This document shows positions 19,715 to 33,318 of a DNA stretch of 64,000 bases, one piece after another. Position 1 is the stretch's first letter. The number at the start of each line of letters is the position of its first letter. The stretch spans positions 62,001-126,000 of the forward strand of contig NW_020167535.1 of assembly GCF_001641265.1 (NCBI RefSeq), read 5' to 3'. The notes under the pieces are model-generated. The model searched no databases and had not been told where the DNA came from. It was given only the letters and a program-made list of their open reading frames with translations. The position numbers and the translations under genes are program-made. The stretch is from Pseudogymnoascus destructans (taxonomy: Eukaryota > Ascomycota > Leotiomycetes > Thelebolales > Thelebolaceae).

Positions 19715-21948
19715 TAGACGATACGATTCATGTTTAACTATACAATGACGAATTATTAAGAGGATTGGCGCAAGCATACGTCGGGACGCCACTACCTGGG
19801 GTCGAGATACAGTGGGAAGAGGGGAGATGCGGCAGGGAGCTTAGATGGCCAGGAACATAGACCAAGGGGGGCGATTGGGGATGTGGCTGGGACTACCATA
19901 GAGGTGCATCATGGCAACGATACCCCAAGCAGGTTGAGGCGAGCGGAGTATAGGTTAGATCACAGTTTACTAAAACCAAGTACTTATTCAGCAACCCGCC
20001 GCGACTATGGTTTCCGAGGCTTATTTCAGGGGAATGTGTGTCTAGTCAGCCGATATCATGGTCCCTCTACGTGGCATTGCAATTTCTCAACCTCCGTTTT
20101 GCAATACTTCCTACAACTACGAAGTGCACGACAACGTCCTTCTCACCCGTGAGACAATACAGTAAAAATTATATCACTAGAATGACGTAGTCTGAGACTA
20201 CATAGATAGTTGTAAAGCAGTTAGTTGAAGAATTAAAATCGATCCAAGACGGACTCGAGAGCGAGATGTCAGTTATCCCAGTTCAAGTCAATGAAAAAAA
20301 CGGATTAGGAGCGTCAGCACCGGAAGGCTATCTGGAGAAAGCGTTCAGGCGAAGTATCCTGTGCCAAAGGAGCCGTCTATTCTTATTCTCGTATTGTTCT
20401 TGTTGTCGCCTTCGGTCCTGTTGTCACTTTTCATTCCTGTTGTTGCATTTCGTTCTTGTTGTCACCTTATTCCCACCACCTACAAGCATAGTTCCTACGG
20501 TACCCAAGCCAGCGAGAATATCGACGAAGTTGAAAACGTCGCTGCTCTGACTTCCATAGCGTTCATCTCACGGTTTCCCCGGATTCGCTCCGCCTCGCTG
20601 AAGTGACTGCGGGGGTTGTTAATGTTGGCGCGGATGGCACCAGGCAGCGTTAATGAAGTAGGCGAAGAGCAAACAACAACCCCGAATACCGATGCCGAGG
20701 GATCTGATACGAATGGGCTGGGTTGGTGCTAGGGCAGCCAAGTTGAGGAAGAGAAGTAAGAAGTAAGTGAAGTAGATCAATAAGATCTACTTCACTTACT
20801 TCTTTCTACCCTACACAGTTTACAGAGAGCGGGATGGACACAATTTCGGCGCGACACCAAACAGCAGAGAGAGCATACACATCACATCACAAAAAAACAA
20901 GACATAAAGATATTGAACGAATCCATTAGATTCAGGTCCAAAAAATATACGATTTGGTAGCACTGATCAGCCCGTAGCATCATCAAGCATCCCACAAGGC
21001 CTAATTACCATACATACAACCTCACCCCTTTCCCTCCTCCCCTCACTGTAAACCCCCACGCCCACCCCGCCCTGTTCGGGCATCCTGTAGTCGTTACCTA
21101 TTCACAGTCCCCGCAATTTTCATTACCCCAGCCAGTTTGCCAAACATCCCCCACCACACCAGCCAGCTGAGCCGAGAGAGTCCCCCCCCTGTGCAACAAA
21201 AAACAACCGCCGTTACAAGCCACCATGCTTTTAGGATCCCAAAACAAAAAGTAAGAAGCGCTTCCTCCCAAGTTCCATGCCCGAGCACAGAAAAAAACGC
21301 CTGTGACAAAACGCCGCTGCAAAAAAGCAGAAAAAAGCAAAAATATTCCCATTCCCAAAAAATGCTCGAAAACCGACGATTTCCCGCCCATAAAAACCAT
21401 GATGCCAAATTTGCGCACTTTGGAAAAAACCGCTAGCGCCTCGCTCTCAAGATGTGATTTGTGACCAACCCAAACAAGAAAATTTGAAAAAAGAAGATTC
21501 AAACAGCAAGTTCATGCTATGCCGATATGCCGGTTGGTGCCCGGTATGTGAAGGGTGAGTAAAGATTTCAAAAATCCGCACACAAGTTTCATTTTTGGTT
21601 TCAGGACGAAACCCGTCTGCTGCTGTCGCAGGGTCGGAGGTGCGGTGGAGAGAGTGCGGGATGTTGGTTCAAAAAACATGCAAGAAGCGCGCAAGTGCAT
21701 CAAAAGCAGGAAGTGCGTCTCCCATACGAAATGCCTGCCGTAGCCCGTGAATGAGTTGCGGGTTTGTGGGACACGAGTCCCGAGTTACTATTTAGTTGTT
21801 CCAGAAAGAACGGCGTCGAAGTACCATCAGTGAAGAGGTCCCTCGAATTCGGATCATCGAACGTAGATAGCACGCTGGTACCGCCGGTTACAACTGCCCA
21901 AGATCATTTGCAATTGGTCAGTCCAACTTAACTATCTTCGTTGATCGA
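19715..21948. other. 2.2-kb spacer, no gene recognised
   Basis: Downstream regions of two convergent genes meet here. It contains an irregular tandem tract built on 'cttgttgtcac' near 20390-20475 and a perfect hairpin at 20759-20803. Short frames (up to 134 residues) on both strands have no recognisable family. The right part may be the 3' untranslated region of the CBM21 gene. Confidence 0.4.
20759..20803. repeat. 20-bp perfect inverted repeat with 5-nt loop
   Basis: Arms at 20759-20778 (agaagtaagtgaagtagatc) and 20784-20803 are exact reverse complements, separated by aataa. It is not followed by a T-run and lies far from known stop codons, so it may be a transcript hairpin or a collapsed transposon end. 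Confidence 0.85.
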
Positions 21949-24268
21949 TTATCCTCGGATTGCTGTCGGTGTATGGGCTTCGTTGAATACAGAGGCGTTG
22001 TGGGCGTCATAGGGATACATCCGAGACGTACCCGTGACAAAACCAGTCATAGGGGCTGGGGAAACAGAGCGTTGAATGGTCCCCGATCCGCTCCTACTCG
22101 CCATAGCAGGCCGCTGCACCATTTGCATCATGAGAGGCGAACTATTGTCTGGGGAAGAAGATTCAGACTCGACCACATAGCCAGTGTTGCTATCATTGGT
22201 TCCATCATACTGGGCAGGACGCGAATTTAAAGTCCCATCCTTCAATGGCGGGGAGTTCTTCGCAGATCCAAACTAAAACAGTCAGCGTCTATATTCCTTC
22301 CTGGTAACGCCGAATGGTACGTACAAAGCAATACTTGTCGAGGAGTTCGTTGTAGGATTGGGAGGCCAACGGAGGCTGCTCAGCTCCGTTAGGTCTGAGA
22401 GAGTTAGATCCAGTGTGATGGCCCAGAGGAGCGCCAGTGGGTCGGGATGATGCCAGCTCAGCGGTTGGCTTGGCAACAGGGGATGCGAGAGACTTCAAAG
22501 GCTGCCTATGCTGCGTTGGCTTTCGACGAATTTCAGGGCGGTCCCCTCTATTAGCAGCCTGGATAGCAGCTGATATCGACACGCCAAAATCATAGCGGTT
22601 GGAGAATGCCTGGCCAATTGGGCTTGGAGCCTTCTTCGCTAGACTATCCGTGCTCAAAGTAACTTCAGACCGTACCCCCTTTAACCTTCCATTCCCGCCT
22701 CCAAAGTTATTGGACTGTGTTGAAGAGGGGAATCGGTACTTCGTAGCAGGGTTATCAAATCCATCTGCAAAATCATCCTCAAAGGTAGTTGGAGTTCGTC
22801 GACTCGACGGTCTATTGCCACTTCTGGGAAGACCGGTAGTTTGTCGGGAAGATGAGCCTTGCGTAACCTTCTTGCTGTTCATCGACTTCATCTTCTTCCT
22901 GAAGTCAACTTGGAAGTTGGTATTGTTGTTGTTGTCCCAATATTCCACGCCGCTGACGCAATACTTGACGCAGAAGAACATTGTCTTTGCCTCCAAGTTG
23001 GCCAGGTCGGCGAGCTTAATTGTGAAGTTGAACCGATCATACCCGTCATTCTGGAGTTTCCGGCGCACGTCGTTGGTATATTCGGCGAGGACTTCGGAGG
23101 TTGTCTTCCAATAGTCGAGAGTGAAACGAGCGACGACGCTCTTGTTGAATGCTAGATTGGCAACAGCAACTGAACCGATCAGCATCTTGTTATCACTCGA
23201 TAGGTAGAACCTTTCCACGCGGACAGGGAGCTGTAATCTATCGTATGTCTCTGCGGGGAAATTGGCCAATGTGATCTCCCACTCGAATGGGAGACGGTCT
23301 TGGCCCTCCTCATCACTAAATGGAAACTCGGAGTCGCTGGCGTAAGCTTCGACAGGCGACGATCCAGCACTAACGGCCAGAGGTCGGTCAATCTGTAGGA
23401 AATGGCGGATGTGTTCGAGATGAGAGTCGAAATGAACGGCTTTGGAGAACGTCGGTGTGCCGGGCATGCTAGAAGGCCTCCGTCTCGAGGATGGTCGAAG
23501 TGCAGGGCGAACGAGCTCACCAGACTTCTTGCGAACCATTGGAGGTTTCCGATACTGGCTGCCTTCGCTATCATCAGTATCATCATCGTCGGTCTCGGTG
23601 ATGGGTGTGTCGGCCTGCTGTTGGTGCCTCATCTCGTTTAGGTATAAAGAGGTATCTGTGCTAGAGCGGGAATGGGAGATCTTGATAGCCGATGGTGAGA
23701 GCTTCTGCCCCGGATTTCCATTTGCAACTTCCAAGTTATCTGGTTGTGGCGGCATGATGAGGCTCAGGGATTTACCCGCATGGTTGGCCTCCGTATCGTC
23801 GTCACTTGGTGAGCTGGCTCGATGTTGCGCAATGTTCCTGATCGCGGCCTGAAGTTCGGAAAGCTTTTCGATTTGCCTTCCTCTCGGCTTTCCCGAGTCC
23901 TCGTCGTCACTGGAGTTCTGTGCAGACTCGGGCGGCGAGAGAATAACCCCAGATGGCAACTTAGACTCGTCAGTCACTGGAGGCGGAGACTTGCGGAGGT
24001 TGACGTTGTGCTGCAAGCTGCTCCTCTCTCGGTCAGTTATAGGAAGTCTAGTGTCGGCGCCATCTTTGGCCACGAATGAAGCTGACTTGACTGAAGGTGT
24101 CCGGCGGTGACGGGTTAGGTAAGATGCCGATCGCGGTAATTCCAGTCTCTGGGAGACAGGTGATGAAGGAACCGGCTGGCCCGGTAAAAAAGAACCTCTC
24201 CGACTGCTAGCGGGAGAAGATGGGCCAGAGGACGCGGGTGACCGCTGGCTGGGGGGTGTGTAAGGCAT
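21949..24268 (-). CDS. Glycogen-targeting regulatory subunit of protein phosphatase 1 with CBM21 (GAC1-like)
   Basis: CDS is complement(21949..22272, 22325..24268), 755 residues, with one 52-bp intron (22273-22324, GTACGT...TTAG) in phase 0. Such subunits bring type 1 phosphatase to glycogen and so promote glycogen synthase activity. The N-terminal 260 residues are disordered and Ser/Pro-rich. The PP1-docking motif is KAVHF (about 276-280). CBM21 follows at about 330-450: the FEWEITLANFP segment, VRVERFYLSSDNKMLIGSVAVANLAFNK-type strands, and the signature EYWDNNNNTNFQVDF. An upstream in-frame Met at 24295 exists, but MPYTPPSQRSPASS is the usual start. Without the intron the frame would stop after an unrelated 'VRTIRRYQEGI' tail. 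Confidence 0.88.
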
Positions 24269-25053
24269 TCGTACGGTTGATATGGGCAATATCAAAAGGG
24301 CGAAGGGGGGCTTATAGGAAGTTGTTGATTCTAATCGACGAGGTTTGTCGAGAAGATTGTTTAATTCGTAACAAGCATGGGGGGTTTATGTTCGAATATA
24401 TATGACCTCGAGTCGTTGAACCTAGAGCAGGAAAGCACTTCGCGTCAGCCAAGAAGTGCCATTATAGGGAAGAATATATTTGAGGGGCAACGGGGGGAAC
24501 AAGGCGAGGAATGAAAGGATGATAAATGCGGTATGCGCGCGAGGTGAGAGGTATGTGGCAAGGATACTTACGACTAGTCCCAAGTTTATCGCTCGACGGC
24601 GAGTTGTTTGCTGCGTAAGAGAGAGAGAGGGAAGGTTCGACCGGAGAAGTTTTAAACACGGCGTATTCCAGCTACGTGCAAACTTTCGGCGAGGAAAGAG
24701 CGAGGGGCGGCGATGCCGGAGAGTCGCGGGTGTTCCAGAGACTGGGTGTTGACGCGGGCAAAGACACAACCTGGGGAAAGGTTTCAAATGAACTTTTGTA
24801 GAACCAGTTTTATTGTCTTGCCTGGCCCTCCAGAGAGCGCGGGGAAGACTCTTAATAGATGCGTTGGTGGGAACTGATTGGAGGCGATAGTGTCTCAGCG
24901 GCGATGACGTCTATTGTGAATAACCTCGCTTGACCTCTCTTCTGGATCACTGAATGACAAGAGTAGTCAGTTGGAAGAATCAGATGAGGAATAAAATATT
25001 GAGCGTGGGGAGGCTGGCGATGGCCTAGATAATAAGTATGACCAGAAGAAGAG

Positions 25054-25088
<35 letters not shown>

Positions 25089-25389
25089 GGAGGAAGAGGA
25101 GGAGGGGAAGTCGGAGGAGCAGAGGGTAGGTAATTAAGGTACATTCATTACTCTGGTCTGGGGGTTGTAGAGGGGGGGGTAGAAGGGGGGGTAGAGGGGG
25201 GGCTACTCAGAGGCTACTGTACTGTACCGACCACCATTGACCACTAAGTGAATCGTTGGGGCGAGTTATGGACGTTGAGTGGAGAAACAGATTTAGTGAC
25301 ATCCTCGACCCTTGTGTGATACGCCACTTCAAGGTACCGTCTAGATTCTCGCGCATGGCGCCCACCCAAATGTCTGGAATACCTCACTT

Positions 25390-25455
25390 TGGGTTCGTTG
25401 TGCATTTTTATATTGTGCATTTTTGTATTGTGCATTTTTATATTGTGCATTTATA
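25390..25455. repeat. 15-bp tandem repeat (ttgtgcatttttata)n
   Basis: Four head-to-tail copies of an AT-rich 15-bp unit with one internal a/g variant. Confidence 0.85.
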
Positions 25456-28400
25456 GTGACATGATACTGTATGGTATAATATAAATTGCTACTGTACTCA
25501 AGTACGTCTCGCTACATCTGGTACGTCTCTGCATCGACCCTTCTTGTCACTCTACTCCCACCGGCGTCTTCCTTTACATATCTACAAATACACATTAAAC
25601 CTCAAATAATAGATAAACAAAAGACCTCAACAACCTAATTGTGCACCTATTTTGTCTATTTTGTACTCTGCCCGTGCTATCTACTGTGCTCAAAGCACAA
25701 GCACAGGCACAAAGCACAAGTGACAAAGACTGGTATGCTCCTAAAACTTCCCCATGGGCTATGCTGTGCCCTGGTGTGCTCCCCCATACTCCCCATACTC
25801 TCCATAGTCTGACCTGTTTCTGTGCTCCCCTAGGCCTCTGACCTCGACAATAGTGGCCTCATAATGCAGTCGAGGTGGACACAACAGTGGGCTCATGGTG
25901 GAAACACAGTGGAGTTGGAGCTGCCAACTTCGATTTTGTCGCCACAACATCGGTGAATCCGCTCAAATACTACTACATAATCCAGTGCAATGTACGAGCT
26001 CTAACTGTCACAGTAGCTATTATGACTACTACTATTGGTACTCGATCCAAACGCCGGACCGTTCGCATTGTTCACACGGCAGGATGTCACGTCAATATCG
26101 CTCCGGCTTTCCTTCCTCTACAAGGAGCACTCTGATTATGGCGTCACAGTGCTCCGGATCGATGTTTCAGCCCTTTTTCATTCGGCGTGCTGGCTGATCA
26201 AAAAGCACACGCACGTCCCTGCGGTGCAACCATTACGCAGGCAAAGGGCTTGCTCATCCTATCCTCATCCTCGAATTCCTGTCATCTTTACCAAATCACT
26301 TACCTTATTGGGATTCATCATATCCGATCGCCCCCCGCCAACGTCGCAGAAACATAATCGAACTGATAACGAATTCGCCACACAGCTCCTGATTTTTTTT
26401 TCTGCTCAGTGCCGCTGTTCCAGGGTATGATTGGCCCCAACACTCAAGCCAGAAATTCCTTGCATGGGTCAGTACGTGGATCCGCTGGCGCAAAATTCCA
26501 TGGCGCGACATGCCGTTGGCCCACATCGGCATGCTAGTCGCACGCCGCCTTGGTGTATCCTTGTCTTCCTCTTCCCTGGCTCGGTGGCGCCAATTGTGGC
26601 TTTTTTTGTCAAAGAGCCTTCCTTGGACTTGGAGGGGCAGGCAAGTCAGTGATGTCGAGAACAGAGATTGGGAATGTCTCTAAAAGAAAAGTCACGTAAT
26701 CGGTGATCACCCGGGAGGTCGCAAATTGTCACCGTCACCGCTACTGTTACCTCTGGTCATGTATAACAGAGACATTCGATATGGACACCGCCACGTCTCT
26801 CTCTTATCACCCCCCAAATGATAAGGCGACTGACTGACCCCGTCCATTCCGGCCAACTCCATCGCACCACACAATGGCACAATGGCATCCTGAGCTCCTT
26901 AGCACACCGAAAATAATGGAGACTATGGTGTGAGGTGGAGCAAACATTGCCTTAGGGCCACGGCAGCATCCCTGTGGCTACATTCAATCTATCCACTGCA
27001 TCTTAAGCTGAGATCGAAATCATTGCCTCTTCCCATCAAATTCCCCCTCGCTGAGAAAGCAGAAGGTAGAAAGCTCTGAGCGGACGTAATCCCCGATCCA
27101 CCCGGCATACCTACTTCAATCTGACGCCGGCGAGCGGGAGGGGCGGAGCACACCCATTCTTTGAGCTCCTCTCAGTCCCAGTGCTTTTGCTACGATACCT
27201 GTGCATTCGGTTTATATTGCACTACTGTACCTCATCCGAAAGTTTTTTCGGCTCTCGTGGAGCTAGACGACGGGTTCGGGGCGAGGCCAGGCTCAAGGGC
27301 CCCGATCTTGCAACGGGCTGAGGCAGGGCTCTATCGCTTTATTGGCCTGTTCCGCGGAGTGCCGTTACCATTGGTACGTAGTAGCCCAAGTAACATGCGG
27401 GCGACAATACTTGACTTGGAGATAACTGTCAAAGGTTTGGCCCCTGTTTCACTATGCTATTACATATTACTAGGCAGACAACTCAATACAGAGATAGCCT
27501 CGAGTCAGGTGGTATGGCCATCCGATATTCACCTGCAATGTTGACTCCCCCTCTCCGTCCATCGTGATCCTGATACCTCACGCACCACAAATGGTTTCCA
27601 AAGCACCACAACTCCACCCACCAACCAATCATATCCCCACACCCACCCAACACGCCCCATCCCCGTAGCCTCGTCTGTCTCAAGCAAAACGGCCATGCTT
27701 TGGCTGGGGCTGAGGCTGGGGAGGGGGACAGCCACAGCATCCCCATCGCTCATCAAATCAGCACTCAAACGGGATTTCCTGCCGGCGAGCATAAAGGAGG
27801 GGTATATGTGCATAACCCATGCAATGCAGCACCCAGCGAACAGGTTATGCAGCTGCGTGCTTCTGGTTTTTTATAATGGCTGTGGTTATCTCGTGGCTTT
27901 TGGGTGCTGTGGGGAGGGGTTGAGACAGGAGGTCTTAGCGCGTGGCTGCGAGATGCTGATGCGACGGGGACACGAACTGAGATAAGGCCGTTTGCAGGCG
28001 CGGGGTTTGCCCTTCCCCTCAGTTTCAATCGAGTGCTGGTACTGTAGTGTACAGTAGCTACAGCAGTCCGAACTCTGGATCATCATTGTCTCCCAGCAGC
28101 CGCGTCGCGGAAGGTCATCTGAATCAGAGGCGGCACGCTTGCGCATCATGTTGCGATCCCCATCGTATTTCGCAAGCCTACATCCGCGCAGCCGCACATG
28201 GGTCGCTCTATTAATATTCTCCAGACCCACGCTACGAGCACAACCCCCGACCGAACCCGCAGCAGCAACGTACGATCCGTGTCTCGTCAGCCTCAGGTTC
28301 TGGTGCATCATAGTCAGAATACTCGCATCACATCCACCGTGCATGCATGTCCTACAGCAAGCAACAGCACAAACAGCACGTCCACTCCACGCCAGGCATC

Positions 28401-31400
28401 ACCACCCACGTCGATGTAAATCCCCATCCCGCTCGCAACCCTGCCATCAAGTCCCCAACCAGCACTGCAGCGGCATACCCAACACCGCTTCCCCGCATTT
28501 GGGACGCACGCACGTCCTCTCGCAGCGTCTACCTGCACCGTCGTTCATTCTGGGGAAGTCGCACACAGGACAGCGATGTCACGGAAAGGGGCTGCTGAGG
28601 GGTTAGGTTATGCACATCGCACATCACATCAAACGAACAGGATCCATGGCCCCTACTCCTCGTCGTCTCGGAGAGCAATGATTCCTTGCCGCGCAAGTTT
28701 GACTGTGCGCTAAGGTTTCGAGCGCTGCTTGCACCTCCTCACCGCTCGCCTGCCGCTGTGATGCCTGCCGATGGGGATATGCATGGTGCTACTGTATGCT
28801 GATCCCCTCGGATGCGATGTGAGGCTCGTGTGGTGAGCCGCGTTCGGTATTGATGATGGGGAGGACGGGCATGCACCTTTCCATCCCATCCCCAGCCCGC
28901 GCCACCAACCAAACTAACTAGCCCGCCCACGGATTTTTCTGCTTTGGCGAGGGCGAGGGCGAAGGGGGGGGGACGGGGGGTGTACTCCGTACATGGCCTG
29001 GTACATGCACGTCGCGCAAGGGGTTTTTTGTTTGTTTACCTACACGAGGGATGATGTCATTCTCCAAGGATGGAAGCTGTTTTTGCTTCCCTGGCACGGA
29101 AGAATGTGCAAAAAGGCATGTGCAAAAAGGCAAGTACGATGCACTTAGGTGGGTTTTGGTTGATACTGTGGCGTCATCGATGGCGAAAAATGGTGGCAAT
29201 GAGTGAGCAAGAAGTTATCGGTGATTGGTGCTTCAAAGAGGCGATGAGGGAGGTGATGTGGTGGGGATAAGGTTACACGGGCTATAACTATTTATTCGAG
29301 GATTCTGACTAACACTGGTAACGGGCAAAGTACGTGGACTTAAGGTTTGTCTACTCGGGCAGCAAGAATCTCCCTCGAGGAATTTGCCACCAAATATATT
29401 GAGAGAGGCGGTTTTGTAGGGGATTTAAAAGCCTACTTGCTTTCGATTTGGGGTTACACAAAAACGGGATACGGAATGGAATTTAAGTACTGTTCTATAC
29501 TATTTCTTGAAATCGAAGATCACTGTGGCGATCAGTATCAGGGTTCTCAGGGTTGTTACTGGTGCTTATCAGTTTTATATCATCCCTCCTGCGTCACTGC
29601 TCCAATCCCTTTTCTCCGGCACACAGACTTACTTACCGTGTCCTTCTCTTATCTTGTTTCTTTGTGGCTTGTTGCACTACACCGCCCTCGGTTGCGCCTT
29701 TCTATGGCTTTGAGACAGCATGAGGACCGACAACGCAAATATCCTCTTTGGGGAGACCGAGCGGTAAGCTCGTTTTATTCCATTATCCATTTCTCATACC
29801 TTTCGTGCTTCCCCTACCTCAAACACCGTCATCGTGCCTAGAGTCAAGTGCTGCAGGTCGAAGAGGGTCACTTGGACACCCATCCGGATAACACCTTCCC
29901 CGGCGTCAACTCCCTGTTTTTCCGCGAAAATCGCCTCATGGTAGCAACCGTCGTTCGCACGTGCTATTAAGTGGGAGGCATGATTTGAGTAACGCTGAAC
30001 GGCTTTCCCCAAGCGGGGGATCTCATATACGTGACCGCCAGAGCGCCAGACTCTCCTTGATGTCGGTCTAAGGCAGGAAATCGTGCAGTCTGGGGTGCAG
30101 AAAGAGTAAGCTGTGCATGGGGATGCAGAGTTTATGCTGTTGATCGACTGTCTAGCTTTGCAGTTTACAGGTTTAACAGCATGCTGTTTTGTTACCTTGA
30201 AGGTTTCCAGCTGTGCTTGCTCAGTCTGCAGATTCGGTTGCTGCTACCTATCTAGGCAGTAATAAGACATCTTCGGGTCAAAAGTTACAACTTTATGCAT
30301 CCCAAACGAGCATGATAACGGCCAACATACTCACTTCCATGCTCTTCTCTCCATAGCGTTTCACCTGATACACTTATACTACACTTCTCACCGCATCCCT
30401 CACCCGTTCTCTGCACGTCACTCCCACTAGCCCCCTCTCCATGCACAGCCCGAAGACTCACCACGACTGTAACCCTGCAGCGGTAAGGGTCGTCGCAGAT
30501 ATTCCCAACACGCTGGATATGAGCACAGCAGCTCTCACCTATCTCGGGGCCTCCACGCTCACCGCCTCGGGGCCATGACTCGCTCCCAGGCTCGCTGTGG
30601 ATGAACCCCTACCTGTTCTACCCCTGGGGATTGATATGAGAGGAAATATGCGGGAACGGGGAGCGGGGTCGGAGGATTGGGGGGTGGTGGGGTTGGAGGG
30701 AGGGTTGAGGAAGGTCAACGGGGGGGGTATCACGGCTTGGATGAGGTGTCTCCGTGTTACCGCGCGGGTTTCTATGTTAGGATTCCCTCGGTTCTAGGTC
30801 AGGTGGTTTCGTGAGGTCGTTGTTATCATCCCTCGGGCTCTGCAAGATGAGAGTATTGCACGAGATCGGCATATGGCCATCAATGAGGTCAATGATACCT
30901 GCAGGCCGTCGGCCGAGTATCAGGGTCAGTTCTTCAGCAGAGACAGGTACAGCCTTTGTCTCCTGTAAGTCACTATGTGGCGCCGTGACAAAGGGATAGG
31001 CCGCACATCCCCTATTTTTGTAGATATTCAGATCCATCCACCCCGAGCAGCCGCCGTTCACCACCCAGCATCCAGGATCTGAAGAGGCTAGACCCCTCAT
31101 TTTCTAAAGGGGAAAATGAGGGATGAGGGGGCGGAGGGGCAAGGAGGCGGGTTGTCGAAGGGTTGGGAGGCGGGGTGGAAATCAACCGTTCAATAGTATG
31201 CTTATGGTGCCACCATGTGGTGAATGGGATGGGAGAGCTATATTGGAGAATCGGCTCGGCGACGGGAGGTGTGGAGTGAGGAGGGCCCGGGGTTGATGTG
31301 AGGCATTGAATTGAACTCTGGAGTATGCCGCCTAACCTTGTGTAATGATTGTACGTATTCACCACCAGGTGGAGGTTGCCAGATGAGAAGGCTGCATCCT

Positions 31401-32298
31401 AACGGTTAGAGAGATGAAGGTGAGTGCAGGACGGCGGCACAATATAAGTGGGAGGCCCGATCCGGATGGAAGTGGATCGCGAACATCCTACGGCGTGGCG
31501 CCTGCGGCGATGCGAGCGCGACCGAAGATGGTAGGGCTCCGCCGTGGAGGAGTGTCAAGGTGGGGAATCCGGAATGCGATGGATCATGTCGAACCTCGAC
31601 CCAGGCAGAAGAGGGGCCGACTGGGGAGCTGCGAGATATGCATGTTTGATTGGCGGCTTTCCGATGGGGGTCAGGGCGGGCGATGGGCGATGGGCAATGG
31701 CGAACATGGGGAGTTACGTACGCGCGCGCGCGTTGGAGGGGTTGCTGTGGACAATCTATCCAGGTTTCGTGTGGTGCATCGTTGGTAGCTAAGTTATTGA
31801 TATTGATATCAGCTCCCTGTAAGCTGTAAGGGTGGTGGGCCTGCCATCTCTGGGCAGCACGTTTTATCCCTGGCCGTCGTTGCTGTGAAGAACGCCTCCT
31901 AGCCATTGATTGCGCGACATCACGCCGTCCTGATACATTTAGACCGTTGGCCTCACCTCAGCCTGTACGACACTCACTGTAGTGAGTAGGCTATATGCAG
32001 TATCACCAGTATGGCCACAAGCGATAGGGGAATTCTACAGCAGCCTCTTGACACCTCCAGCATCTCCGACGATATCCGTAACTGAGCATATAGCACTTCG
32101 AATTCGACGTTGTGCATGCCGCAACTCCCACTGTGGCTTGCCGAGAACGATGCGACGCTGTGGCGAAGAAAACGGATTACCCGCCTGTTGCCACGGCGGC
32201 GCTGATGAAGAAAAGTTGGTCGATACATATCTCAGATGTACACGCGATTAGGCGCTGTAGCGACGCCATGCATTGCATTGTGCCATAGTGGTGTTCTC

Positions 32299-32355
32299 GG
32301 CGGTGGTGGGGTGGGTGAGGGTGAGGTCACCACCCTCACCTACCCCACCACCGCC
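32299..32355. repeat. Long stable hairpin: 25-bp stem, 7-nt loop
   Basis: The left arm 32299-32323 (GGCGGTGGTGGGGTGGGTGA...) pairs with 32331-32355. The only exception in 25 positions would be a G-U wobble in RNA. The loop is aggtcac. The stem is extremely GC-rich, so an RNA from either strand would fold very stably. No flanking gene explains it. Confidence 0.85.
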
Positions 32356-33189
32356 ATCCTGCCAATGCCACCTTGGTGTCTGTTGAGCAATTCGCCGCCG
32401 CCAGCATCGAGTCACGAGTAGGTTGAGCGCCTGCGGTGCGGCATGGGGAATCTAGTCAGCATATCTCGATGATGAGGTGGCGGGGACACGGTGTGATGGC
32501 ACGAGGTTGGGGCAATCTATGCTGTGCTCTCGTCGGCGCCCTCAGATGGCAGGCTTTGGAGATTGGAAGTTTCGCGGATTTCCGCTCTGAGAGCAAGGGG
32601 CGTCAGAGAGCCTCGGGGATAATTGCCTGATGTCGAAGGTACCTCTTATCAAGGGAGGGGCATATGTAAGTGAGTACCTCTACCTATACCTTGGCACTTG
32701 GTACGTACTAGCTTTTCTTATTTACTAGATGGGGGTTCTGGATAGTTAAGTTATGCAAGTTGTATCAATTGTCTCCATGTGCAATTGACCTCTCCAGATC
32801 TCCCTGGGCTTAGACACAACTATGCTACAAGCTCTGGCACGGGAGTATCTCGATGTTTATTTTGTTTTTATGGATGGCGTTCTGCTCAGAACCTTCGGAG
32901 CCCCTCTCCGAACGGCTGTCTCTCTATCAACAGCTCTGAAAGCCGTTGTTAGCCGTTGCCGTCGACGAGAAGCCACAGGACGCCAGTGTCCAAGTGCGAC
33001 GTCGATAAGCACAGAGGCTACGCAGCGGGGGAGTTGGTCTGCTGACCCAGAGTTAGATACAGCAGTTGAGGGAGGGAGGAGGCATTACGTGTGACTATGA
33101 TCCCAAAACCTTGGAGTCTGCCAGCTTGGGCAGTTCCTCGCGGGAGCCACCAGGGACCGCAAGACAACTTCTTCCTGCCATGGTAGGAG

Positions 33190-33318
33190 TATCTGTCTCC
33201 CGTCTCCTCCCCCGTCTCCTCCCCCGTCTCCTCCCCCGTCTCCTATCCCGTCTCCTTTCCGGCTCCTTTCCCGTCTCCATTCCCGTCTCCTTTCCCGTCT
33301 CCTTTCCCGTCTCCCGCC
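33190..33318. repeat. 12-bp minisatellite (cccgtctccttt)n
   Basis: About ten copies of a pyrimidine-rich 12-bp unit, cccgtctcctcc on the left and cccgtctccttt on the right. The period is a multiple of three, which opens artificial Arg/Leu- and Arg/Glu-rich frames on both strands. Confidence 0.88.

Noticed and set aside
29347..29841. 164-residue plus-strand frame in the gene-poor region
   Set aside because: No family resemblance, low-complexity stretches and no supporting splice structure.
31406..31906. 166-residue minus-strand frame overlapped by a 124-residue plus-strand frame
   Set aside because: Mutually antisense frames in GC-rich sequence with no recognisable motif.
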